This document shows, piece after piece, positions 21,439 to 29,297 of a stretch of DNA of 64,000 nt. Positions within the stretch are counted from its first letter, which is position 1; each line of letters begins with the position of its first letter. Under the pieces are notes generated by a model. It was not told the DNA's origin and ran no database searches. It saw only the letters and a program-made list of their open reading frames with translations. The stretch is from Polaromonas sp. A23 (lineage in GTDB: Bacteria; Pseudomonadota; Gammaproteobacteria; Burkholderiales; Burkholderiaceae_C): NCBI RefSeq assembly GCF_002001015.1, contig NZ_MUNO01000017.1, positions 110,001 through 174,000 on the forward strand, in the 5' to 3' direction. A program made the translations under genes and the position numbers.

Positions 21439-21975
21439 TTATTTCTTTGCGCCGGGTTTGCTGGCTTTAGTCGCAGCCTTGCTCTGGCGCGCCGCGCTTG
21501 CCGCTTGCACTGACTGCATCGGCAATGAAATCGTGAGGTAGTCCTGCTCCAGGTAATGTACGGGGCGGCTCTTGTCTGTGATCTTTACTTGCGCATTTTG
21601 TTTTTCACCGCGCATATCGTGGGAGGTAAAAAAAACAGGCAAAGGCGTTTTCGAAGCCAAATTTTTAATCAAGGCATTGACGATTGCAACATCACCGTTC
21701 TGTTTGGGACGATTGGAGTCGTGCTTGCTGAGTGCTCCTACCAGGTCGTACCAACGGTTTTTAACTTCATTGTTCCAGGCGCCAAGATTGAGTGCTGTCA
21801 CACTGGTTTTGAAGGAACGTCCCTTTTTGAAGATCTTGAACTCTTTTTGCAACGCCACCATTTCCTCAATTCCGCCGTGGTGCGTGTCCTTGCCTTGGGG
21901 CGGCGCAAAACGCAAATTCAGTTCATCCAACATGCTACCGATGTAGATGTCGTGCTCTTTCATGAAATAACCCAT
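21439..21975 (-). CDS. Hypothetical protein with Ala/Lys-rich tail
   Basis: A 178-residue soluble protein that I do not recognise. It ends in a low-complexity Ala/Lys/Ser tail (about residues 158-178) like a flexible, positively charged C-terminus. The body is mixed alpha/beta with segments DIYIGSMLDELNLRF and FFTSHDMRGEKQNAQVKI. There is no signal peptide or membrane segment. The ATG at 21975 follows AGGAGAG; a second ATG four codons on is an alternative. It lies between the methyltransferase and subtilase genes, on the same strand. Confidence 0.65.
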   Translation of the reverse strand: MGYFMKEHDIYIGSMLDELNLRFAPPQGKDTHHGGIEEMVALQKEFKIFKKGRSFKTSVTALNLGAWNNEVKNRWYDLVGALSKHDSNRPKQNGDVAIVNALIKNLASKTPLPVFFTSHDMRGEKQNAQVKITDKSRPVHYLEQDYLTISLPMQSVQAASAARQSKAATKASKPGAKK

Positions 21976-22236
21976 GTGACTCTCCTAATGCTGACGGTTA
22001 ATGGAATCTCGGCGTTTTGGTAAAAGTTGCAACCTACTGTTAAAGGCCTATCGGAGTTTAGGCCGAAGTTTTTTGTTTGAAAAGGGGCATGGACTCACCT
22101 AAGAGAATTACCTCTTTGTTTGGCAACGCGTAGATGCAGCGTGTTGCATCAATGCCAAACCGCCAATGTAAATCGAAAAGCTACATCGCCTCCGTCGTGA
22201 AGGGTGTGGCGGCAAGCAGGCAATGGCGCCATTGCG

Positions 22237-24117
22237 CTACATCGCGTTAAATACTTTCCGGGTAACTTGGGGCGCAGCGTCACTGGTGCCAACCAGACGG
22301 ACCGCGGACCCGCTGCGAGTGCTCGCACCACGCACGCCTATCAACGCCGCATTTTCATCACTAAATGCTTGAGTGTGAGGTATCTTTACTACGCCGGGGC
22401 GTGTGGGACGTGCATGGTCGGGGTCCGGGTTTTGCGGCGAGTAGTTCGCCCACTTTGGGCCTGCAATACGTGTGCCACCGACCGACACTGTCTTGTTACC
22501 CGTGGCAATGCTATTGAAATTGCCGCTTCGCCGAATGGGCGTGGGGTTGGTTGGGTCGTCTACCAAGGCCTGCATGTCGTAGAGCGCATCTTCCAAATGC
22601 GATTGGCGTATGCCCGTGTGATGCGCAAGAACCTCGTCATCCCGCTCTACATAGGCGTCAATCGTAACTGCACCCGTACCGACATTGGTTAGCTTTATTT
22701 GCCAAGCCCCGCTGGGTGCAGTGGCCGTGCCGTCATCAAAACTGAACGTGGGAGCTACAGCGATAAGCGCGCAAGTCCCGTTGCGCCCCGTCGCTACTGC
22801 TTCGGGGTAGATCAGTGCGCACAGCGGCTGCGTGCCACCGTCCAGCCACATACGTGATTCGCCAAAGGAAAGTGCGGGTAGTGCTGTGCGACCTGGCGGT
22901 GTGATTTCAATTTCGATGCCGGTCGCTCCTTCGGGTAGCCATAGTTCCAGGAAGTTTTGAGATAAATCGGCTGGTTGCCCACGCCAATGGAATGTCACGC
23001 GCTCATTTTTTGATAGCGCTGCATTTGCGTGTGTGCGCCACTGGTAGCTGTTACTCACCGGCAAGATTATCTGCAATCGTTTGCCGCTCAAGGCGATCAA
23101 TTGATCCATAGCGGCTTCCAGGATTGAGCTGCCGTCGTGCGGCCCTGCCAACGTGCCCCAACTGAGATTGACGGCAATTTTGGCGGTCAATGCGCATCTA
23201 GACATGATGTACATCAGTCCATCAAGTATGTGCACGTTCATTGCACCGCCTGACGTGTCTCGGATGGTGTCCCAGTCCAACTGAACCGACACGATGTTAG
23301 CGCGGCTGGCATCGTCATTGGCGAGATCCCAACTGGGTGGTGCGTCAAACGAGGGCGGCAAATTGGCCACCTGCGCTAGCAGTGTGCGAGGCCCGCAGGC
23401 CAGATCCAGCACCTGCGTGCCGTGGTTCAATAGCCTTTGCAGGGCCGTTAGCTTGAACTGCTGATACACAGCACCTTCATCGACCATTCCGCCAAAGGTG
23501 TTTTGTTGCATGGCCTGGTTGATTTGGGCCGCCGTGAGTTCATGGCCGTATCCCAATCCAGCAGGTGTACTACCGACACCTTCGCCGTCCTGTCGCCAGA
23601 AGTATTGCGTGCGTGCCTTGCCGTTCTTCAGGAAGCGGTTATTCGCAAACGCAAGCCCGCCATCAATTTGGCCAATCACTTTGCCCTGGAGTAGGACCGG
23701 GGCCGCACCCGGAGGGGCGGCTGAAGGTGCCGTGGGGTCATCCGTCTGGTGCCCCGCTGGCAGCCCCATCTCTAATCGCTGCACCAATGCATGTAAGCTG
23801 CCGCCGAGACGAATGTGTTTAAAAAACGCCGGTTTTACGCGGGCCGTGCAGAACCGTAGGCCCGCAGGCGCTGCGCTGCTCGTATATACGGGCGGCACAT
23901 GCAGCCACAGGGGCGAACCTGCAGCAATGAATTGAGCGATGCTGACGCCGGGGTTGAGCTCTATGGTGACGGGCAACCACCGAGGTGGTTTGCCGCCATA
24001 GCCGGCAAATTTATCAGCCTCGGCCCACACAAGATAGGGGTCAGCTCCAGTAGTAGCTCCGGGCTTCGCCCAGTCTATGCCAGTGAAGCTGCCTTTTGGC
24101 AATTTGGTCCAGGACAT
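22237..24117 (-). CDS. S8 (subtilase)-family serine protease, atypical
   Basis: A 626-residue protein with the three subtilase blocks in order: Asp152 in VIGQIDGGLAF, His232 in NHGTQVLDLA and Ser612 in GTSDAAP. The oxyanion Asn is probably Asn356 in ILPVSNS, after NLSWG. The usual HGTHVAG is HGTQVLD. About 255 residues separate the oxyanion Asn from the Ser block, including a beta-rich insert (about 380-560) like a jelly-roll or P-domain, and the Ser block lies only about 15 residues from the C-terminus. No signal peptide is visible, so it may be cytoplasmic or exported by another route. It is preceded by a vanadium-haloperoxidase-like gene 14 bases away. Confidence 0.8.
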   Translation of the reverse strand: MSWTKLPKGSFTGIDWAKPGATTGADPYLVWAEADKFAGYGGKPPRWLPVTIELNPGVSIAQFIAAGSPLWLHVPPVYTSSAAPAGLRFCTARVKPAFFKHIRLGGSLHALVQRLEMGLPAGHQTDDPTAPSAAPPGAAPVLLQGKVIGQIDGGLAFANNRFLKNGKARTQYFWRQDGEGVGSTPAGLGYGHELTAAQINQAMQQNTFGGMVDEGAVYQQFKLTALQRLLNHGTQVLDLACGPRTLLAQVANLPPSFDAPPSWDLANDDASRANIVSVQLDWDTIRDTSGGAMNVHILDGLMYIMSRCALTAKIAVNLSWGTLAGPHDGSSILEAAMDQLIALSGKRLQIILPVSNSYQWRTHANAALSKNERVTFHWRGQPADLSQNFLELWLPEGATGIEIEITPPGRTALPALSFGESRMWLDGGTQPLCALIYPEAVATGRNGTCALIAVAPTFSFDDGTATAPSGAWQIKLTNVGTGAVTIDAYVERDDEVLAHHTGIRQSHLEDALYDMQALVDDPTNPTPIRRSGNFNSIATGNKTVSVGGTRIAGPKWANYSPQNPDPDHARPTRPGVVKIPHTQAFSDENAALIGVRGASTRSGSAVRLVGTSDAAPQVTRKVFNAM

Positions 24118-24131
24118 GGTGGCTTACCTGA

Positions 24132-25223
24132 CTATTGAATTGGTTGCCACTCTTTGGCGGCTTTGGCCCACATGAACGCCATCAATGGCGAGGCGGCAAT
24201 GCTGCCTACTGCGGAGAGATATTCGTAGTAACCACTTTGGTTGTTGGCCATCGAAACACGTGGATCAAAGTCAATCGTGTGGCCTTGAGCGTCGTGAAAC
24301 TTCCTGCCGTTAAAACCTCGCTCATGCAGCTTGTTGTTACCGATGCATCGCGCCACGAAAAAATCGGCGAGTCCCGTGCCTAGAAGACGGCCCACCGCAC
24401 TGTCCACCGGGTAATGCAGTCCGGCCACTGTACGGTTGACGGCTATGCGCGCTGCCTGGCGCTCCAGCTGTTCTTTGTATTTGGCCCCGTGAGGCAGTAG
24501 TGCTTGCACGACCGTGGACACCACGTAGGCTTCGGTTGCGTGTCCGCTTGGCCAACTAGCGTGGCCTGGGGTCGGGATCGGCGGTTGGATTTGTGGCGAT
24601 AGCTCCACAGGCCGAGGGCAGGCGAAAGCATGCTTAAAGCGCATCTCCACGTGCGATGCAAGAGAGAGGCTGAGATCAAGCAGTTCAAGCGTCCACTTGT
24701 GGCGATGTGCATGCAAGCCAATGATCGCAGCCGTAAAGGCGAGAAATCCGTTGGCTTGAGTGAGAATTTCACTGCCTCGGTCTTCGCGTAACTCACTGTA
24801 GTTGGCAACCAGCTCCAGTTGCTGCTTGAATACTTTGGCTGTGGGGCGAACTAAGCGGATCAAGGTGCGACTCTTGAGCGGTTTTTTGTTCAAGTCGACA
24901 AAATCGACCGACACCAACTCCTTCGATTGATTCACGTCAAAGTGCAATCCAGCCAAAAGATCCAATTCGCAGATTTGCATGCGTGGACCCACAGCCCAGT
25001 CTGCCAGGCGGTCGGGCTTATCCAGTGGCGTCGGCAAATTGATAGGAAGGGTTGCTCCCTGAAAGGGACCCACCAAAGCAGCTCGACTCAGAGTAATTGC
25101 GTTCGCGAGTACTCCTTGGTTGTCCGCGGGGCCCTGACCAAAGCCGGCACCGAAACCGGCTCCAAAACCTGCACCAAAACCGGCACCGAAACCGGCTCCA
25201 AAACCTGCGCCCATATTCATCAC
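24132..25223 (-). CDS. PAP2 / vanadium-haloperoxidase-like protein with N-terminal GAGF repeats
   Basis: A 363-residue protein (counted from a GTG at 25223; ATG at 25220 or 25214 is equally possible, the last having GGGAG eight bases before it). Residues 5-28 are six copies of GAGF. The C-terminal half carries the three vanadate/phosphate-binding motifs: KX6RP at Lys197 and Arg204-Pro205, PSGH at 225-228, and R-x5-H-x3-D at Arg264, His270 and Asp274 (with Asn in place of the usual Ser before Arg264). No membrane spans are evident, so a soluble haloperoxidase or acid phosphatase is more likely than a PgpB-type lipid phosphatase. The gene lies 14 bases before the subtilase gene on the same strand. 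Confidence 0.8.
   Translation of the reverse strand: MMNMGAGFGAGFGAGFGAGFGAGFGAGFGQGPADNQGVLANAITLSRAALVGPFQGATLPINLPTPLDKPDRLADWAVGPRMQICELDLLAGLHFDVNQSKELVSVDFVDLNKKPLKSRTLIRLVRPTAKVFKQQLELVANYSELREDRGSEILTQANGFLAFTAAIIGLHAHRHKWTLELLDLSLSLASHVEMRFKHAFACPRPVELSPQIQPPIPTPGHASWPSGHATEAYVVSTVVQALLPHGAKYKEQLERQAARIAVNRTVAGLHYPVDSAVGRLLGTGLADFFVARCIGNNKLHERGFNGRKFHDAQGHTIDFDPRVSMANNQSGYYEYLSAVGSIAASPLMAFMWAKAAKEWQPIQ
25140..25211 (-). repeat. 12-base tandem repeat encoding (GAGF)6
   Basis: Six consecutive 12-base units, each reading GAGF on the minus strand, stand at the very start of the haloperoxidase-like gene. The units differ at a few third positions. Such a short in-frame repeat can change length by slippage without breaking the frame. 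Confidence 0.9.
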
Positions 25224-25245
25224 TCCCTTTTAAGCAATTGACACT

Positions 25246-27018
25246 CTAAACCTCTGGAACACCTAATGCTCTCAACGCTGCTGCGCAACGCTTCCGAGTA
25301 ACGCTGGCACCGCTACCGACACCTAGATACGATGAGATGGTCAGCCCCGGTTCTTCTGCCAGTAAAAGCGCCAGCGTTTTTTTTGCATCTTCTAGCAGAC
25401 CGAATTCAACTTGCGCTGTCAACAGCACTCGAAGCGTAGGCGAATGGTGTCTGTTGGCCCTGAGCGACCGACCCGCTGAGGCGATCGCCCCTTCATGGTT
25501 GTTGTTGGCCAACAGCGCCGCCGACCGATGCAACTCGAAGAAATAGGTCAATGGATCTACTGGGGACAGGGCGGCAGCAAACTCCACTTCGGAGACTGAC
25601 TCAGCCGCGGCGCCCCACATGGTAGACAAGACACTTTTAAACAACCAAGCCAGAGGCTCATTCGGATTCACTGCTACAGCCCGCGACAATCTTTTCTCCG
25701 CTACTGCAGCATCCCCCACCAACTGACAGTGAGCGTACCCCTCAACTGCAAGGGCAAGGGCGTTCTCGGGCTCTGCATCGAGAGCTCTCTGAGTCTGCTG
25801 TAGGGCCAACTTCCCCTCGCGCTCAGGCGAGGCACTGATCCCGCGCATAACTCTAAGTACATGCCATTTGGCAAGCCAGGCTCTTGCTGTTGCGGCCCGG
25901 CTGTGACGCTCAACTACCGCTTCCAGCGCCTCCCTGCTGCGATCAAAGTCTTGCAGTGTGGATCGGTGCATTAGCGAGATGCCGCTGAGAAGCAGGGAGC
26001 TACTGTCCAATCTGGGAAGTGGTTGAGCAAGCGCTTGTTGAACTTCCGACTCAACCAGGGTTTTGTGCGCAACGTTCGCTATGCGGGTTATAAGCTCGCT
26101 TTGCGCCTGCAATAGATCACCAGTTTCACCTGAGAAACGATCCGCCCAAACTATTCGACTGTTGCGGACATCCGCTAGCTCTGCCATTAAGAGAAGTTTT
26201 GTGCCACTAGCGACATAGCTTCCAGAGAGAACAAAAGTGGCATTAAGGTGGCTATTCACCTCACTAAGACTGGCGTCCCGGCCACGGAATACGGTTGTCG
26301 AAAGGCGGGAGATCACTCGCAAACCCGACGTACGCGAGAGCTGAGCAATGATGCCGTCTGCGATAAGCTCACCAATCGCAAAGTGTTCTGGCTCATTGCT
26401 GCGAGCCTCAAAAGGGATAACGGCAATTGTGGGAAGCAGATCCTTGTGAGGTGTGCGACTAGGCTCCACTATTGACGCATACCCTGGTGGGGTGACGCGA
26501 TAGACGCGAATGGGTTTGTCAACATGCTTAAGATAGCATTCGCCTAGATCTTCTATTTCCGCGTCCAATGCTGCCGTGAGTTGATCCCGTAGCTCTGCAG
26601 ACACCACGATTTCGCTGGGCTGGGCCAGTGTGCAGAAGCGCGCAGTCAGGTTGACGTCGGTTCCATAAATGTCGTGCTGGTCAGTTACAAAGCTGGCCAA
26701 ATGACCGCCTATGCGCAAATGCATTTGCTGCTCGGAGCGCAGCCCGACATTGGCCTGCTGACTGAAATGCTGAATAGCGAAGCTTGCCCGAACGCTGCCT
26801 TGAGCCGTGGCAAATTCAAGCATCAGGCCGTCACCCAGGCTTTTGACAATGCGGCCACCGTGCAATGGCAGCACTTGCTGCTCTGCATGTTGCACCAGTT
26901 GCTGCCACCGCCGCACAAAGTCATCTTGGTCTTGCTCCATTAACCTGACCGACTCCACCACGTCCATGACCAACAACACTTTCGTGCTTCTTGTCACGGC
27001 AACAGGGAGTTCGATCAC
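25246..27018 (-). CDS. Adenylate cyclase with TolB/FlgO-like and TPR regions
   Basis: A 590-residue protein. Residues about 10-185 form a class III cyclase with all key residues visible: metal Asp in LVMDVVES, substrate Lys and second metal Asp in VKSLGDGLMLEF, and the Asp, Asn and Arg of YGTDVNLTARF. It is therefore the cyclase in this window most likely to be active. Residues about 195-330 (IAVIPFEAR..., then ATFVLSGSYV) resemble the FlgO/TolB-N-like module found behind cyclase domains. Residues about 340-590 are TPR-like helices. No membrane segment is seen. It is divergent from the repeat-protein gene across a 535-base gap and heads the minus-strand group ending at 20732. Confidence 0.87.
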   Translation of the reverse strand: MIELPVAVTRSTKVLLVMDVVESVRLMEQDQDDFVRRWQQLVQHAEQQVLPLHGGRIVKSLGDGLMLEFATAQGSVRASFAIQHFSQQANVGLRSEQQMHLRIGGHLASFVTDQHDIYGTDVNLTARFCTLAQPSEIVVSAELRDQLTAALDAEIEDLGECYLKHVDKPIRVYRVTPPGYASIVEPSRTPHKDLLPTIAVIPFEARSNEPEHFAIGELIADGIIAQLSRTSGLRVISRLSTTVFRGRDASLSEVNSHLNATFVLSGSYVASGTKLLLMAELADVRNSRIVWADRFSGETGDLLQAQSELITRIANVAHKTLVESEVQQALAQPLPRLDSSSLLLSGISLMHRSTLQDFDRSREALEAVVERHSRAATARAWLAKWHVLRVMRGISASPEREGKLALQQTQRALDAEPENALALAVEGYAHCQLVGDAAVAEKRLSRAVAVNPNEPLAWLFKSVLSTMWGAAAESVSEVEFAAALSPVDPLTYFFELHRSAALLANNNHEGAIASAGRSLRANRHHSPTLRVLLTAQVEFGLLEDAKKTLALLLAEEPGLTISSYLGVGSGASVTRKRCAAALRALGVPEV

Positions 27019-27054
27019 GGGAGCCTCATCGTAGATGGTGTAACAAAATTTTAC

Positions 27055-27075
27055 CTCCTCCTTTTGTAGGAGGAG
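27055..27075. other. Perfect hairpin in the divergent region
   Basis: CTCCTCC at 27055-27061 pairs with GGAGGAG at 27069-27075 around a TTTTGTA loop. One arm is identical to a strong Shine-Dalgarno sequence. The hairpin lies 37 bases upstream of the cyclase start and 18 bases before a weak plus-strand frame, so it could hide a ribosome-binding site or be a protein-binding palindrome. Function is not shown. Confidence 0.5.
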
Positions 27076-27092
27076 TGGTCTGGGGGAGGCAG

Positions 27093-27395
27093 ATGATGAA
27101 AGAGTCGCTTAAAACTTGGTGGCGTTGCTTTAGTGCTGAATTATTACTGCCGTGGGGGAGACTCTCCCGCCGCGGCAACGCAGAAGTCATGAGTGGCTAT
27201 GGCTGGGAAGCCGCGCAAGAATCTCACCGACTGCTACAGGAGAGAAGTTCATGGGTGCAAGCGACACGGTCGCGGGTGGCGGTTAGGGACAGAAGAGCAA
27301 CAGAAACCGGTTCCCTTGTCGTGCGCAGATTCGTCGAGCATGCGGCGGTAACGGTCGACCTGTTGCGGGAATACCCGGATCAACGAGGTAACTGA
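27093..27395 (+). CDS. Possible small protein, about 100 residues
   Basis: A frame of 100 residues starting with tandem ATGs at 27093 and 27096, with GGGGGAG five bases before. The product would be rich in Arg and Trp (SLKTWWRCFSAELLLPW). Codon choice is mixed, including AGA and CGG, unlike neighbouring genes, and no family is recognised. It may be chance within regulatory DNA. Confidence 0.25.
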   Translation: MMKESLKTWWRCFSAELLLPWGRLSRRGNAEVMSGYGWEAAQESHRLLQERSSWVQATRSRVAVRDRRATETGSLVVRRFVEHAAVTVDLLREYPDQRGN

Positions 27396-27472
27396 AAAGT
27401 CTGCATGGGAGCACCGCCCGCGGCGCGCCTGTCGTTGATTAACGACTGTCTGACCAAGTCGCCAACGATATT

Positions 27473-27501
27473 TTGTAAGCTGGCAAAAGTGCATGTTAGA
27501 T
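27473..27501 (+). promoter_or_regulatory. Candidate sigma-70-type promoter of the repeat-protein gene
   Basis: TTGTAA at 27473-27478 and TTAGAT at 27496-27501 are 17 bases apart, the preferred spacing. A start near 27508 would leave a leader of about 45 bases before the ATG at 27554, with AGGAGAG four bases before it. Matches to consensus are moderate, so this is a prediction. Confidence 0.4.
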
Positions 27502-27553
27502 TGCATTCGGCCACTCGTCCGGGTGGCTATCAATCTTTATTCAGGAGAGTCAG

Positions 27554-28468
27554 ATGAAGAAAGTGCAGTTTGGTGCGGGTTTTATTTCCCCTGCCGTCAA
27601 GGCGCATGTGCAGAAAAAGCCGGGAGTCTTGATGGGCGGAGGTTTTATAGCGCCCGCTTTAGCCACTCATCTGGCAAAGAAAAGAGTGGAGATGGGTACC
27701 GGCTTGATCAGCCCCGTCGTGAAGTCACATTTGCAGAAGAAGACCGTGCAGATGGGCAACGGTTTGATCAGTCCTGCGGTCAAAGCGCACCTGCAGAAAA
27801 AAGTAGTCTTGATGGGCGGGGGCTTGATCACTCCAACTCTGGCAGTTCATCTGGCGAAGAAAAGAGTGGAGATGGGAACGGGCTGGATCAGTCCTGTCGT
27901 GAAATCACATCTGCAGAAAAAAACTGTGCAAATGGGCAATGGCATTATCAGTCCAGCCATCAAAACTCACTTGCAAAAACGGACCGTACAGATGGGCGCG
28001 GGATGGATTTCCCCTGTGATCAAAGCACATGTTCAGCGGCGGGTTTTGTCCGGGGCGGGAACGATTTCTCCGACTATCAAGACACATTTGCAGAAGAAAA
28101 CTGTGTTGATGGGTGGCGGATATGTCACACCGACTTTGGCCATGCATTTGGCCAAGAAAAGAGTGGAAATGGGAACCGGCTTAATCAGCCCAATCGTGAA
28201 GACACATTTGCAGAAAAAAACGGTTCAGATGGGCAACGGTTTGATCAGTCCTGCGGTTAAAGCACACCTGCAAAAAAGAACTGTGCAAATGGGCGCTGGC
28301 GCCATCAACCCAACCGTTAAGGCTCACGTCCAGAAACGGGTGGTGTCTGGCGCCGGACTGATCTCTCCCACCGTCAAAGCACATGTAGCCAGGAAGCCGG
28401 TAGTCCTGATGGGCGGCGGCATCATCACGCCGACGCTCGCTGCGCATTTTGCCAAACAAGCCGCTTAA
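27554..28468 (+). CDS. Protein built of fifteen tandem 20-residue repeats
   Basis: The whole 304-residue product is repeats: 15 units of 19-21 residues and a four-residue tail. A typical unit reads KKTVQMGNGLISPAVKAHLQ. Invariant or near-invariant features are the G-x-G, the hydrophobic-(S/T/A/N)-P, the His near the end, and a basic pair (KK, KR, RR or RK) at nearly every joint. Units fall into types A (VLMGGG.ITPTLA.HLA), B (RVEMGTG), C (TVQMGNG), D (TVQMGAG) and E (SGAG), in the order E'-ABC-ABCDE-ABCDE-A. There is no signal peptide, leader region, Cys or membrane segment, and it is very basic. I do not know this family. It could be a solenoid-like structural protein or a polyprotein whose units are released. 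Start: AGGAGAG precedes the ATG. The next gene starts 34 bases on. Confidence 0.85.
   Translation: MKKVQFGAGFISPAVKAHVQKKPGVLMGGGFIAPALATHLAKKRVEMGTGLISPVVKSHLQKKTVQMGNGLISPAVKAHLQKKVVLMGGGLITPTLAVHLAKKRVEMGTGWISPVVKSHLQKKTVQMGNGIISPAIKTHLQKRTVQMGAGWISPVIKAHVQRRVLSGAGTISPTIKTHLQKKTVLMGGGYVTPTLAMHLAKKRVEMGTGLISPIVKTHLQKKTVQMGNGLISPAVKAHLQKRTVQMGAGAINPTVKAHVQKRVVSGAGLISPTVKAHVARKPVVLMGGGIITPTLAAHFAKQAA
27797..28390 (+). repeat. Two tandem copies of a 297-base higher-order repeat
   Basis: Residues 82-180 and 181-279 of the repeat protein are each 99 residues long and have the same unit order A-B-C-D-E, including one 19-residue unit at the same place. At DNA level they are 27797-28093 and 28094-28390. 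Units 2-4 before them (27614-27796) are a shortened A-B-C copy. The type B units are nearly identical in DNA with mainly synonymous changes, which points to duplication followed by selection on the protein. Confidence 0.85.
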
Positions 28469-28502
28469 GAAGATCTAGTTAGCACAGGGAAGAAACAAGT
28501 CG

Positions 28503-29294
28503 ATGCAGCCGGATAACAATAATTCCGAGGACGGACCTACCGTTACTTTTCACACTGTTTATCCGGCTGCCATCCCGCCCATGCGTGCGGACAAGGCAGC
28601 GCTGGGCACCATGCCCACAATGGCCTTCCGCCATTGCGAGCCCATGCGAACAGCCTCGTCATTCGGCTGGTACATCTTTCCCCCCGAGGACATATCGCTC
28701 AAATGGAATGGCGCCGACGTTTCCTATCTCGACCTTGAGACGCAAGAGTGGACGCCGCTTTCCCAGGCCTATCTGCCCGGTTTTTCCGACTACTGGGATG
28801 AACATGCGCCCGAAGACATCAAGGGCCTGGCGCCTCCCTATCTGTCCGTCCTGCCCATGCGGGGCTTTGTGCAAATATGGTCGGGCTTGTTGTGTGCCAC
28901 GCGGACGGACTGGAGCGTACTGATTCGTCCGCTGGCGAACATCCGCGCGAGTCACCAGTATTCGTGTTTCGAGGGGCTGCTCGAGTCCGATCGATTCCAG
29001 CCCTTTCCCCTGTTCATCAACATCCAGTTGCTCGCAACTGACGTGCCGATCAATATTTCCAAAGTCACACCGCTGTTTCAGGTGCAACCTCTGATGCGCG
29101 GTACTTACGGCGAAACTGCCCATAAGTTTGCGGAGCGGGATGGTTTGGGACTCATGGTCAATGGCGAACCGGCAATGACAGCTGAAGACTGGGTGGGTTA
29201 TCGCAAGACCATTCGGGTGGAAGTCCCCAATGAAGCGCCGGAATCCGGGCAGTACACAGCTGCAACGCGTAAACGCACCAAGCACGAAGAGTAG
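28503..29294 (+). CDS. Uncharacterised protein, possibly of a DUF6065-like family
   Basis: A 263-residue soluble protein. The centre reads FRHCEPMRTASSFGWYIFPPEDISLKWNG and later FEGLLESDRFQPFPLFINIQL. The pattern of a GW motif in a mid-size protein recalls the uncharacterised DUF6065 group, but I am not sure of the match. There is no signal peptide or membrane helix. It starts 34 bases after the repeat-protein gene and ends three bases before the transporter gene, so these three form a likely operon. Its function may be to bind or modify the repeat protein (speculation from context only). Confidence 0.75.
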   Translation: MQPDNNNSEDGPTVTFHTVYPAAIPPMRADKAALGTMPTMAFRHCEPMRTASSFGWYIFPPEDISLKWNGADVSYLDLETQEWTPLSQAYLPGFSDYWDEHAPEDIKGLAPPYLSVLPMRGFVQIWSGLLCATRTDWSVLIRPLANIRASHQYSCFEGLLESDRFQPFPLFINIQLLATDVPINISKVTPLFQVQPLMRGTYGETAHKFAERDGLGLMVNGEPAMTAEDWVGYRKTIRVEVPNEAPESGQYTAATRKRTKHEE

Positions 29295-29297
29295 CCG

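Larger units (their letters stand above)
27019..27553. other. Long divergent intergenic region before the repeat-protein gene
   Basis: This 535-base stretch separates the cyclase (leftward) from the repeat-protein gene (rightward). It holds a perfect 7-bp hairpin at 27055-27075, a weak reading frame at 27093-27395 and a possible promoter at 27473-27501. No tRNA or other RNA gene was recognised. Confidence 0.6.

Noticed and set aside
27493..28260. A second long open frame across the repeat-protein gene
   Set aside because: It is open only because a stop-free 60-base unit is repeated. The frame starting at 27554 has the ribosome site and shows synonymous differences between units, so it is the coding one.
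27554..28468. CRISPR array as an explanation for the regular repeats
   Set aside because: Unit length of 60 bases with no spacers, an intact reading frame across all units and no cas genes nearby.
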